Assembly (NCBI GenBank): GCA_026075535.2
Contig: AP026540.1
Coordinates: 2,728,001 to 2,792,000, forward strand
From: Tricholoma matsutake
Lineage: Eukaryota > Basidiomycota > Agaricomycetes > Agaricales > Tricholomataceae
Length of the DNA: 64,000 nt
Reading direction: 5' to 3'
The translations under genes and the position numbers were made by a program. The notes beneath the pieces are model-generated. The model was not told where the DNA came from. It saw only the letters and a program-made list of their open reading frames with translations, and ran no database searches. Below, piece after piece: positions 1-10,600 of this stretch (position 1 is its first letter; every line of letters begins with the position of its first letter).

Positions 1-1150
1 TTGTAGGTGTGATGAGAGGTGGTAACATGTGTGGTGATCATCCAGTCTTGAGTACAAAAGGTGATACCCCAGTGGATGCGTTCAATGTGTTCATGATGTC
101 AAATCGAACCTTGGGTAATGCCTTCGCCCACCCCTTCTGATTTTGTTCTACATGGAAATGCAGGCACTGGACTACCATTTTGTTAGAACGCTCTGATGAG
201 CCATCGGTTTGCAGGTGGTACGCTGTTGAGAGCTTGTGGTTGACCCCCGTGAGTTTCATCAAGGCCCACCAGAATTTGGACACAAAAATTTTGTTGCGGT
301 CACTGATGATCTCTAGTGGGCATCCATTTTCACAATACCATTTGTCAAAAAATAGAAATGCAAAGTCTTCCACTGACATGTCTCCTCTGCAAGGTACAAT
401 CTGCACATCCGCACCCAGGCGGTCAGTCATTGTGACGATTGTGTCGAAACCGTCGTCTTTTGGCAAGGGTCCTATGAAGTCAATAGCTACCAAGTCAAAA
501 CGTTTATCTGGTATAGGAAGAGGATGGAGAGGTCCCGCTGCTTTGGACATGGTCAATTTGTTCCGCTGGCAGTCCATGCAGCTTGGAATGTAACCTCGTG
601 CCAAGTCTCTCCGCATGTTGGGCCAGAAAAATTCGTTTTGGAGGTTGCCATAGGATTTTTCCATTCTGAAATGGCCAAGGTTATCATGGGCTAGTTTGAA
701 TAGCCGTTCATGGAGATCCTTGTATTTGGGGATCACAAGTCTATCGCCGATGAAAAGAAGTCCGTGTTTCAGGGAGATGTTCAGTTTTGTGTCCAACATA
801 CCCCGTTTGAGATCGTCAAGCATACTTAGACACCAAGGGTCTGCGCGGTAGCCGTTCTTTATCCTGGTGATCAGTTTTGGGTCAGTTTGAATGGAAAAGA
901 TTGCTGATACAATGGTGGGAGGGGACGTCTTGTCTACAGAGTCAGGGAGTCTCGATAAAGCATCTGCAACGGTGTTCCGTTCCCCATTGATGTAAGTTAT
1001 GGTGTATTCATATTGGGAAAGGTATTCCATCCAACGAGCTTGTCATTGCGATAGATCTTGCTGGAAATCGAAGTTCTGTAGCATTTTGTGATCTGTGCGG
1101 ATGTGGATATGAGATCCAAGTAGGTCCACTCGCCACTTTTTCAAGGCTCT
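1..1150 (-). pseudogene. Family 3 pol: RNase H end and integrase
   Basis: The minus frame gives the end of RNase H (TDHKM, then DALSRLP), an HHCC integrase zinc finger (H..H, then CMDC) and the integrase core with its acidic residues in DFIGP, SDRN and DGSSER. A TGA at 38-40 interrupts the frame where family members have an arginine in 'TGR', and the reading stays open past it to the window edge. A second stop lies near 1040, in the position of 'SQ.QARW'. It joins the 14596-17406 block at the GCTCT duplication. It is a decayed pol fragment and no function is expected. Confidence 0.85.
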
Positions 1151-1568
1151 TGTAAGGGCAACCTAAGCCTCTAGCAAAGGGAAATCCAAAGTTAAAACAT
1201 AATACAGGCATTGGGGACACACCTAGCAAAGGGAAATCCGAAGAGAAAACTCTAAGGATCCCCTTGCTGATGCCCAGTATATGTGAAGATGACAAAAATC
1301 AAATATAACCTAAAAATAGAAAAAGGCGGAGATAGGCAGATCAAGGCCGCTGAATGACATCATACCAAGGGGTATGTGTCAGAAGGGGTACTCCGCCTCT
1401 AAATATAAAAGTGTCAACATGTACAAACATGATAGCAAGGGAAAATTAGTAATAAAATCCGGAAAAATCATAGAAAATGAAGAATAGAAGGAAATGAGGT
1501 GGGGAAAAATATAGGACAAACATAAAAAATAGGAAAAACACACAGGGCACCCCCCTAGTCCCCTTACA
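1151..1568 (-). repeat. 3' LTR of copy A (418 bp)
   Basis: Read on the minus strand it starts TGTAAGGGGACTAGG and ends GTTGCCCTTACA. It holds two direct repeats of the motif TTTCCCTTTGCTAG, whereas the partner LTR at 14230-14595 has only one. That accounts for the 52-bp length difference. The purine run AGAGAGGGGG, the likely polypurine tract, lies just outside it at about 1572-1581. Confidence 0.95.
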
Positions 1569-1579
1569 TCACCCCCTCT

Positions 1580-4500
1580 CTAAGATGCATCGCCCCAATG
1601 CATTCGAAATTGCATACGACCAAAGTCCGTGACTTGAATGCGACGCGGTGCAGCAGTGTGCCGTCGGTGGAATTCCTTGATTAACCGAGGGGCATTTACA
1701 TCAGACTCTTCGACCCATGAGTTCTCCTCATACCCATAACCCTTCCAATGTACCAAATACTGGAGTTTTCCTTGACGCAAACGGCTGTCCAAGATTGACT
1801 CGACTTTGTATTGGGGTTCTCCCTCGATCACTGTAGGTGGTGGTGGTGGGTGTGAATGGCATCCCAGGAATGGATCTGGGGGAGCTGGAAGCAATTTGAC
1901 GACATGGAAGATGGGATGGAGTCTGGACATGGAGGCTGGGAGGCGTAGACGATAGGCATGCATTCCAACGCACTTGACAATGGGGAAAGGTCCCAAGAAG
2001 CGATGAGCGAGTTTCTTGGATGGACATGTAGTGGAGACATCACTGGAGTCAAGATAAACTCGATCACCAACCTTGTACTGAGGGGTTGAGAAGTGGCGTT
2101 GGTTGTAAAATCGCACCATGTCGTCCTTCGCCTTTGCTAAGGCTGCCCTTGCCTCCTCCAAGCTATCCCTCATGCGTTCTGTGAACTCATTCACCATCTC
2201 GATGTGTGAGGGAGTTTGGCAAGGTTCAAATCCCATGCATGGATGTCGTCCAGTGTCTAAGAGGAAAGGGGTCTGTTGAGTGGAAGCATGGACATGGTTG
2301 TTGTATCCGAACTCGGCCAAAGGAAGGAGATCGTCCCAATCATCCTGGCGTTCATTGACAAAGAGGCAGATGTACTGCTCCAGTTCCTGGTTGACTCGCT
2401 CTGTCTGGCCATCAGTTTGTGGGTGATAAGCAGTTGAAGCAAGGAGTTTGATCCCCAGGAGTCGGTACAGCTCACGAGTGAACTCTGCCATGAACTGAGG
2501 GCCACAATCTGAGAGGAAGGCACCAGGAAGTCCATGTAATTTCCACACGTGGTGGAGGTAGAGTTGAGCAGCACCTAGGGCACTGACAGTGGTGTGAGTG
2601 GGAATGAAGTGAGCGCATTTTCCCACTGAGTCAACTGTGCACATCACCACATCAAACCCATTTGACTCTGGCAATTCCACCACAAAGTCGATGCTGACGA
2701 CATCCCAATGACTCTCTGGAACAGGAAGAGGGTGTAGCTCACCAATAGGCTTGCGACGAGGAACCTTGGTGCGTAAGCAAAGGTCACAAGTGTGACAATA
2801 CTGACCAATGAGCCGTGACATTTGTGGCCACCAATAGTTCCGTGAGGTGAGCTCCAAGGTCTTCCAGCATCCAGGGTGGCCAGCAATCTGTGAGTCATGG
2901 TGTTGGGATATGATGCGCCAGCGAAGGTCTGGGTCATTGGGAACATAGATGTGATCCCTGAAATACAACAAGTCCTCCTTTTCAGCCCACTCTGCCGCAC
3001 ATAAAGAAAGGGTCGATCCCTTCCTCAGTTCTTTAACAGCTTGGGTGACAACATCCTCATGTAAACCGCTATGGTTTGCACAATGAATGTCATGTAGGAT
3101 GTCCCGCTCCTCACCCTGGGGTGCGATGCCTTCCAGTGCCCAAATGGTGAACAGGTCTGGCTGCAACAGCACAATGTTTTGGTTGTCACCACTGCCATCC
3201 CCATGGTCTGCACATCAGGATAGGGCATCGGTCTTCCCCATGCTGCGACCTGGACAGTGGTGCAAGGAGAAGTCGAATCTAGATAGATACAGGGACCAAC
3301 GAGCTTGACAATGGTTCAATTTCTTGGCCATCATGAAGTACTCGAGATTCTTGTGATCCGTCCAAATTTCCACCTTGTGTTGGGCACCCTCAAGGAAGTG
3401 TCGCCACTCCTCAAGTGCACGCATTATCGCCAACATCTCCTTGTCATGTATCTCGTAGTTTCGCTCTACAGCACTAAGGCTTTTGGAGTAGAATGCAACA
3501 GGATGCCACTTCTGGTCCTCCAGAGACTGCTGAGACAACACGGCGCCCGTCGCAAAGTCAGAACTGTCAGCTTCTACACAAAAAGGACGCAAATCATCAG
3601 CAAAGGTAAGGATCGGAGCAGAAGTGACCATCTCCTTAAGCTTTTCGAATGCCTCCTGTTGTGCATTATCCCACCTCCATGCCTCCTTTCCTGTCAAGTC
3701 GAACAGTGGTCATGCATGATGTGAGAAATCCTTGATAAAATGCTGATGATGAAGCCCAGGAAAGACTGCACCTCCTTCTTGTTTGTGGGCGTTGGCCAAG
3801 CTGTGACCCCATTTACCTTGATAGGATCCATCTCCACTTGACCCTCCGAGATAATCAGGCCAAGGTACTCGATCTTGGTCCTTTTGAACTCGCATTTGTC
3901 CTGACGAAGGTAGAGTTTGTACCGTCGAAGTCGCTCTAGGATGAGGTGCATGATGCAACAGTGCTCTTCAACCGTGCGAGTGAAGATGAGGATGTCGTCA
4001 AGATAGATGCAGACAATGCCTTCGAGGATGAGGTCGTGGAAGATGTCATTCATCATGGTCTGAAAGGTGGCAGGGCTATTAGTAAGGCCAAATAACATGA
4101 CAAGCGGTTCAAAAAGACCATGGTTGGTACGAAGGGCTGCCTTCCACTCATCTCCCTCCTTTATCCTCACATTATTATAGCCCCAATGGACATCGAGCTT
4201 GGTGAAGTATCAGGCTCCATGGAGCTGGTTTACGAGTTCGGAGATGAGGGGTAGTGGGTAGCGATTTTTGACTGTGATGTTGTTGAGCCTTCTGTAGTCT
4301 TGAACCGGTCGAAGTGAGCCATCCTTCTTCTTGACAAAGAAAAAGGGAGAGGCCATGGGTGACTTCGATGGTCAAATACGTCCAGAGGCCAGGTGCTCGT
4401 TGATGAACTGGTCAAGCTGCCATTGTTCTTCTGGAGAGAGAGGATAGACCTTGCAGGATGAAGGGGTTGCACCGGGGGTGAGTTCGATCGCGTGATCCCA

Positions 4501-5475
4501 TGGCTTGTGCGCAGGAAGAGAGTTGAATGACTCCTTGGAGAACACGTCTTCAAACTCATGGAGATGAGGGAGTAAGGAGTTAGTAGAGGATTTAGCAGCG
4601 TTGTTTTTGTGGAAGGCCTCGGCGAGGCATTGGGATATGTTCGATGTGGCACACACCTCATGCGATGAGCGAATCGCAGTGTAGAAGATCCGATCACCCT
4701 CCTCCACTTCCTCTGGGTCCTCATCATCATCATCCGAGTCCGGCATTAGATCAGGAACCCCTTCCAATTCCACTTCAGGTATAGGCAGGGGTCCAGCACG
4801 ACACTTCTGAGTACGTCGTATCGCCGCCTTCTGTCCACGATGTTCTTGCCTGGCTTCTGTGAAACACGTCCAACAGTGGGATGGACATCAGCTCATGGTA
4901 ACCTCCCCGGTACACCAGTCAACCTCTGGGTTATGGTCTCGAAGCCATGGATATCCCAAAATCACCTTTTGCTTTCCTAATTGAGTGACAGCAAAAAGGG
5001 CACGCTCACTATGATCTTTGTAACGGAGAACCAGGTCTGCAACCTCTCGGATGGCACCAGCTTCATTTGGGGATCCATCCATGTTATATACAGGTATCGG
5101 ACATGAGAGTGAGCAAGTATTTAGGCGATGTTGTTGTACCAGATGGGAATTGATGAAGAGACCAGTCACACCCGAGTCCAGGAGTGCAGAGACACTGAGT
5201 ATCTGTCCAGTGTCAGTCGTCTGCAGTTCGATGGCTAGGTTCAAGGAATGTGCAGAGGGAGTGGATGCCACAATATACTTGCATGGTAGTTTACGCTCCC
5301 ATGATTTAATTTTGGGACGTGGAGTAGAAGGAGAGATGGGGAGAGCAGGTACGTCTTTAGCCAACTTCAAAGGGTCAGAGAGGGGAGCAGTCACAGAAAT
5401 GGATTCATTCTCCAGGGATTCAACTGACAAGACTTCAAAGCAGTTATGGACAGGCAGTGAGGGCGTACAATTCAC
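1580..5475 (-). pseudogene. Family 1 pol, copy A: protease, RT, RNase H, integrase, chromodomain
   Basis: In order from 5475 downward: aspartic protease (LLDSGVTGLF), RT (NVRIKEGDEWKAA, YLDDILIF), RNase H (VEADSS, TDHKNLEYF), integrase zinc finger (H..H, CHTCDLC), core (DFVVEL, SDCGPQF, DGQTERVNQE) and a C-terminal chromodomain (YLVHWKGYGYEENSW). The RT YLDD box and the protease DSG are present. Stops at about 4900, 4372, 3710 and 3214 are all TGA, and three of them face CGA or CAA in copy B. The longest open stretch is 1580-3172. Copy B shows the element's near-complete form. Confidence 0.93.
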
Positions 5476-5819
5476 TCGCTGCGAATAGGAAAATCCTGCT
5501 CCTCTACAACTTGATCCTTTGCTTCCTCAACATCTACAAGTGCCAACAAATCTTGCAGGAGTTTGTCTCATCCCTCGGGGGTGAGCATGCGGATATCCTG
5601 ATGATGGGGACACGCTCCAGCCCTGTGTCCAGGTTCCCCACAATGGTAGCAGAGATCCAACTTACGTGCACAGCTGTGGGTTGCATCAACATCCATTGGT
5701 ACTGGGACATTGATGACTGGTGTGGGAGTTTGACAAACAGGAATGGGGTTAGGGCGGGGGAGGCTTCGATTGAAGGTGTAGGGCATATGAGTGGTAGTTG
5801 GAGCACGGAATGCAGCATT
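5472..5819 (-). pseudogene. Family 1 gag, copy A, C-terminal part with zinc knuckle
   Basis: This continues the gag at 13312-14099; copy C entered at the codons for 'VVFNAAFRAP'. The CCHC knuckle reads CYHCGEPGHRAGAC and matches the copy B gag. A TGA replaces the CGA of copy B after 'LTPEG' (near 5568), and the normal gag stop is at 5472-5474. It is the nucleic-acid-binding end of the capsid protein and is no longer functional. Confidence 0.9.
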
Positions 5820-6195
5820 TGTTACGATTTGTTATCTGGACCTGCAAGAGCAGGCACTTCATTTTTCTGTTCGACTCGACTCACTTCCGACGGGAGACAC
5901 CTTGATGCATGGTGACTCCATGCACCCAAATCCACTCCCATACACACCATGGTATGACAACCCCTTTACATGAGGTCCGTGACATGGGATCCTTGACATC
6001 AGATCCGTGACATGGGATGCCTCATGCTAGGCATGAGGCTTATCTCTTATTGTTCTCTGATATGCTGCACTGCAGCACTCCTTGACATCGGATGCCTCAT
6101 GCAAGGCATGAGGCCTATTGTTTCTATTGTTCTTGTCTATATTTACCTGATAAGCATCTCACTTTCCGATTGGATGATAGATAGTCCTGGAACAG

Positions 6196-6239
6196 TATAT
6201 AAGCTGTAGCTACACTCTGTGTATTCTCCAGCTTGACCT
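6196..6239 (+). promoter_or_regulatory. Family 2 LTR core promoter and self-primer sequence
   Basis: TATATAA lies at 6196-6202. The 11-mer CAGCTTGACCT (6229-6239) begins 33 bp after the start of the TATA box, where transcription would be expected to begin. It is exactly complementary to AGGTCAAGCTG at 6531-6541, just past the LTR. Known Tf1/sushi elements prime reverse transcription by folding the first 11 nt of their mRNA onto such a site. The start site is inferred from spacing, not measured. Confidence 0.7.
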
Positions 6240-6277
6240 AATTCAAATAACGGTCTTAGACTCAACCAGAACACTCG

Positions 6278-6484
6278 ACAGCTTAGGAAGCCCCTAGCTG
6301 TGATAACTCGAACTCGACAGTTGGAAAGCCTCCAACTGTGATACACAAACCGATGGTCTACTCAGAAAGCCTCTGAGTACAGATAGCCATATCGACTTAG
6401 GAAGCACCAAGTCCCGAACAGAACCCGATACAGTAAGAAAGCCTCTTACTGCAAGAACTGATACAGTTGGAAAGCCTCCAACTG
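6278..6484 (+). other. Array of six stem-loops with a shared loop in the LTR leader (copy C)
   Basis: Six hairpins lie at 6278-6301, 6317-6339, 6359-6379, 6394-6413, 6431-6451 and 6464-6484. Stems differ but pair: CAGTTGG with CCAACTG, CAGTAAG with CTTACTG, TACTCAG with CTGAGTA. Four of the loops read AAAGCCT; the first and fourth are variants (GAAGCCC, GAAGCA). The array is downstream of the inferred start site, so it would be in both RNA ends. A further stem (AAGACTA with TAGTCTT) closes the LTR at about 6494-6524. Function is unknown. Confidence 0.8.
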
Positions 6485-6530
6485 CAACATACAAAGACTA
6501 GGCTGAGTTGAGACCTATAGTCTTAACAAA

Positions 6531-6541
6531 AGGTCAAGCTG
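6531..6541 (+). other. Primer binding site of copy C (self-priming type)
   Basis: AGGTCAAGCTG follows the LTR after 2 bp and is complementary over 11 of 11 nt to the inferred mRNA 5' end at 6229-6239. I did not recognise a tRNA 3' end here. Confidence 0.7.
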
Positions 6542-6812
6542 ATCTACAAAGTCCACCTACCTAGGTGCAGACACAACATCTTCCAGACAAAGCCCAGACA
6601 GACCTCCAACTGGAGCATCATCATCAGGAAGAACCCCGTGGTATAGATACCAGGGTTGACTAGTACGATACTCGGAACCAGCACAGAGGTGGTTCTCAAG
6701 GAGAACCAGTGACAAAGAACCCCGATACCTCAACGAAGAGGATTTTAGATCCTTTGATAAAGAAGAAACCCCAGAACAAGATCCATTCTCCCTATCCAAT
6801 GACAACGCCAAC

Positions 6813-7664
6813 ATGTCTACCAAACCCACCGCATCTACCAAGGAGATCAGAATACAAACCCCCTCCGACTTCACAGGGGACCGAACTAGAACTGTGAAGT
6901 TCTTACAAGAAGTGAAACTCTATTTGAGAGTAAACCATGGAATCTACGACACCGACGAGAAGAAGATCATCTTCACGTTGTCCTTCATGAACGGAGGAAC
7001 TGCTGCACCCTGGGCACAGACTTGGGCAGAGAGGGAAGACCTAGGAACCTGGTCTACCTTTGAATTGGCGCTCAAGACAGTGTTCACGCCAATCGATGAA
7101 GCTGGCAGGGCCAGAACCAAGATGAAGACATTGAAGCAGGGACAGGACCTGGAGGACTACATTGCGCCGTTCCGAATCCTGCGAGAGAAGGCAGGAATCA
7201 ATGACAACACTGCCCTCATTGAACTCTTCATGGATGGGCTGAACCCCAAGCTCCTTGAAAGAGTTTTCAATATGGAAATGATCCCAACGACCTTGGAAGG
7301 AATGATCAACGCCGCCTCCAAGTACAATGGACAGTGGAGAAGAGCAAAAGCCATAACAGGAAGGCTGCAGGAGGCTTTGACGAGGAAGCTACCAAGCTCT
7401 AAAGCAAAAGAGACCCCACTGGAGATCAACCGACTCTCCTATCAGGAGAAGATCGAACACATGAAGAAAGGGTTGTGCTTTGTGTGCCACCAGCCCAGAC
7501 ACAGAGCAACCGAACATAAGAAAGGGGAGACAAGGACCGAGGACCGGCCTTTCCCAAAGAACAAAGGCAGAGAAGCCTACTCGAAGATCCAAGCGATCAT
7601 GAAAGAACTTGGTGAAGAAGGAAAGGAGAAAGCTCTCGCCTTAATAGGGGACGAGGGTTTTTAA
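6813..7664 (+). CDS. Gag of copy C (283 aa, intact)
   Basis: The ATG at 6813 follows a 270-bp leader, and copy D has the same start at 18440. The middle (about residues 30-200) is an Ty3-type gag domain, and a zinc knuckle CFVCHQPRHRATEH lies near residue 222. Its last ligand is His rather than Cys, and copy D has the same change, so it is a family trait (CX2CX4HX4H). Gag forms the particle and binds element RNA. The TAA stop overlaps a frameshift heptamer leading into pol. This is one of the few undamaged retrotransposon frames here. Confidence 0.88.
   Translation: MSTKPTASTKEIRIQTPSDFTGDRTRTVKFLQEVKLYLRVNHGIYDTDEKKIIFTLSFMNGGTAAPWAQTWAEREDLGTWSTFELALKTVFTPIDEAGRARTKMKTLKQGQDLEDYIAPFRILREKAGINDNTALIELFMDGLNPKLLERVFNMEMIPTTLEGMINAASKYNGQWRRAKAITGRLQEALTRKLPSSKAKETPLEINRLSYQEKIEHMKKGLCFVCHQPRHRATEHKKGETRTEDRPFPKNKGREAYSKIQAIMKELGEEGKEKALALIGDEGF
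7655..7661 (+). promoter_or_regulatory. Predicted -1 ribosomal frameshift site, copy C
   Basis: GGGTTTT sits in the register G GGT TTT directly before the gag TAA. Slipping back one base reads TTA AAG AGG and runs without a stop into the pol ATG at 7682. It is conserved at 19282-19288 in copy D. It fits the X XXY YYZ pattern of known -1 sites; slippage itself is inferred. Confidence 0.6.
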
Positions 7665-10600
7665 AGAGGTGGCCTGCCTTGATGCCAGGTACCACCGAAC
7701 TCTCTGTCTGCTCTGTATTACTAGCCACTTTGAAGAATCAATCTATGCGTTTAGATATCAAAGTGCTAGGAGCAGGCAGAGGGAAAGCCATTGAAACCGA
7801 AGCCCTACTCAACTCAGGAGCAGGAGGAATATTCATGAGCCACGAATTTGCAAAAAGTGGTGGATTCGAACTACACCCCCTGGAAAGGACAATCAGGGTC
7901 AAGAACATAGATGGAACCCCAAACAAGAAAGGGGAGATCTCCCACTACACCAAAGGATTCTTAACGATCAATGGAAGATCATTCCCGACGACCTTCCTCA
8001 TCGCAGGATTAGGGAAAGAATCAGTTATCCTAGGTCTGCCATGGCTCAGAAGAATCAACCCAGTGATCGACTGGAGAATTGGAACCTTCCAATTCCAAAT
8101 GACTGACCGTACCCACCCAGAGTTCTCATTTGGGAAAGGGAAAACCCTCATCGGAAGGGTGCAAATGGAGAAATCCAACGACAAACCTCTGGCTTGGCGC
8201 TGGAGAACAGTCAAAGAAGAAGGGAAGCCCTTCAAAGAAATGACAAGAGAGGAGAAACAGGCATGGGCACAAAAGATGGTCGCCCAAGCAAAAGAAAAGA
8301 TGGGCCTCAAGACAGAGGTGAAAGAAGAAGAGCAACTTACGTGGCACCGCATAGCCACTAAAGAACTAGAAAAGCTCACCCTCAAAAAGAAATGGAGGAA
8401 CGAGGAATGGCTAACAAAATGCTGGAAAATTGCTGATAAAGCAAGGCAGATGGGAGAAGCCCTTCGGACTAAGCTGGGAAAGAACACAGTACCCACCGAA
8501 ACAAGAAAGGCAACCATCGAAGAAGTAGAAGATGAAGAGATTGCAGTCACGACTCTTCAAGATGCAGAGCCCATTGGGCCACAAGATGAAGAAGACACTG
8601 GGAAGGAAAACCCAGCACAGGCAAACCACGAACAGGCAACGGAACTGGCAATGGAACTGGCAATGGAACAACCAAAAGAGACACCTGAACTAAAGATCGA
8701 AGATGACGAGCTACTAGTTGCCTACATCCGAGGAGAACCCATCATTGGAATATTTGAACCAGCTAAGACACCGCTGACAGAGGAATATGACGAGCCAAGA
8801 TACAGATATTCTCAGATGACAAAGACAATCTCTTGGATCATAAAGGCAAAAGGATCACTGCGATATGCTTATGGACAAAATATCTGGATCAGGGCAAAAA
8901 CATCGGTCTCACAACACCTGACACACAAGAAGGAAGGAGACACCAAACAGAAGACCCTCGACGAGCTACTCCCTGAACAGTACAGGGAGTACTGACGGAT
9001 ATTCGAAAAGGAAGCATCGGAGAGATTCCCAGAATCAAGACCCTGGGATCATGTGATTGAACTGAAAACAGACTTTATGGCAAAGGATTGCAGGGTTTAC
9101 CCGTTGTCACCAGCAGAACAAAAGAAACTCGACGAGTTTCTCAATGAAAGCCTGCAGAAAGGATACATCCGACCATCGAAATCGCCCATGGCGTCGCCAT
9201 TCTTCTTCATTGCAAAGAAGGACTTGGACGCGCTATGACCCTGCCAGGATTACAGGTACTTGAATAATGGAACAATCAAGAACACCTACCTGCTGCTGCT
9301 GGTAGGAGACCTGTTGGACAAACTGAGAGGGGCAAAATGGTTTATGAAATTGGACATCCGATGGGGATATCACAACGTCAGAATCAAGGATGGAGATCAA
9401 TGGAAGGCAGCCTTCAAAACAAATCGGGGGCTGTTCGAACCAACGGTGATGTTCTTTGGATTATGCAACTCACCGGCGACTTTCCAGGCAATGATGAATG
9501 AGATATTCTGCGACATGATCAGAGAAGGATGGCTCGTGATTTACATGGACAACATCCTGATATTCTCCAAGGATCAGAACGAACACCAGGAAAGGACAAA
9601 GAGAGTACTGCAAAGACTGGCGGAAAACAACTTATACCTGAAGCCAGAGAAATGCAAGTTCGACGTCCACAAAGTGGAATTCTTGGGTCTAATCATCCGA
9701 CCCAATGAAATTGCCATGGACAACACGAAACTGGCAGGTATACAGGATTGGCCTACCCCGACTAACGTAAAAGCAGTCAGATCCTTCCTGGGATTTGGGA
9801 ATTTCTACAGGAAATTCATTGGACATTTCACAGAGACAAGCAGACCGCTTAATGAACTGACAAAGAAGGACAAGACGTTCAACTGGACAACGGAATGCGA
9901 ACAAGCCTTTCAAATGCTGAAAAAGAAATTCGCAGAAGCACCGGTACTGCTGATGCCAGACCCAACAAAGCCATTCACAATCGAATCAGATGCCTCGAAA
10001 CATGCTACAGGAGGAGTGCTGAGACAAAGGGACATGAATAGGGACTGGCACCCATGCGGATACATATTGCATGCACTAACACCAATGGAATGGAACTACG
10101 AGATCTACGACAGGGAACTTCTGGTGATAGTACGATTGCTGGAAACTTGGAGACACTACTTGCTGGGTTCAGAACACCTGGTAGTAATCCTCTCGGATCA
10201 CAAGAACCTAACATACTTCCAGACAGCACAGAAACTGAACAGACGACAGGAAAGATGGAGCTTATTCCTATCGGAATTCGACTTGCAACTCATCCATGTA
10301 CCTGGATCTCAGATGGTACAGAGCGATGCGCTATCATGGAGAGCGGACCATATACCGGAAGAAGACAACGATAATGAAGACGTCACAATGCTGCCAGAAA
10401 CAGTGTTTGTGAAATTCATTGACACAGAAATGCATGATCTACTTGCGGGTAGTATCATGAAAGACGATCTGGTAAAAAGCACAATCGAGGCACTAAAGAC
10501 AAAAGGAACACCGCCGATCAAGTCGGCATTGGAAGATTGGAAAATAGAAGATGGCCTTCTATTCTTCTGAGACAGGTGCTACGTCCCGGACAACAGAGAT

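Larger units (their letters stand above)
5820..6528 (+). repeat. 5' LTR of copy C (709 bp)
   Basis: This is the long form of the family 2 LTR. It has two copies of the inverted motif CCTCATGC..GCATGAGG and the segment between them. The 3' LTR (606 bp) lacks that segment, which points to deletion between the repeats. The TATA box, inferred start site and stem-loop array are listed separately. Confidence 0.95.

Noticed and set aside
180..593. Plus-strand frame of 137 codons in the family 3 integrase region
   Set aside because: Antisense shadow of the integrase frame; no motif of its own.
7945..8671. Long minus-strand Ser/Phe-rich frames across the family 2 pol linker
   Set aside because: Mirror image of a Lys/Glu-rich plus-strand segment; low complexity only.
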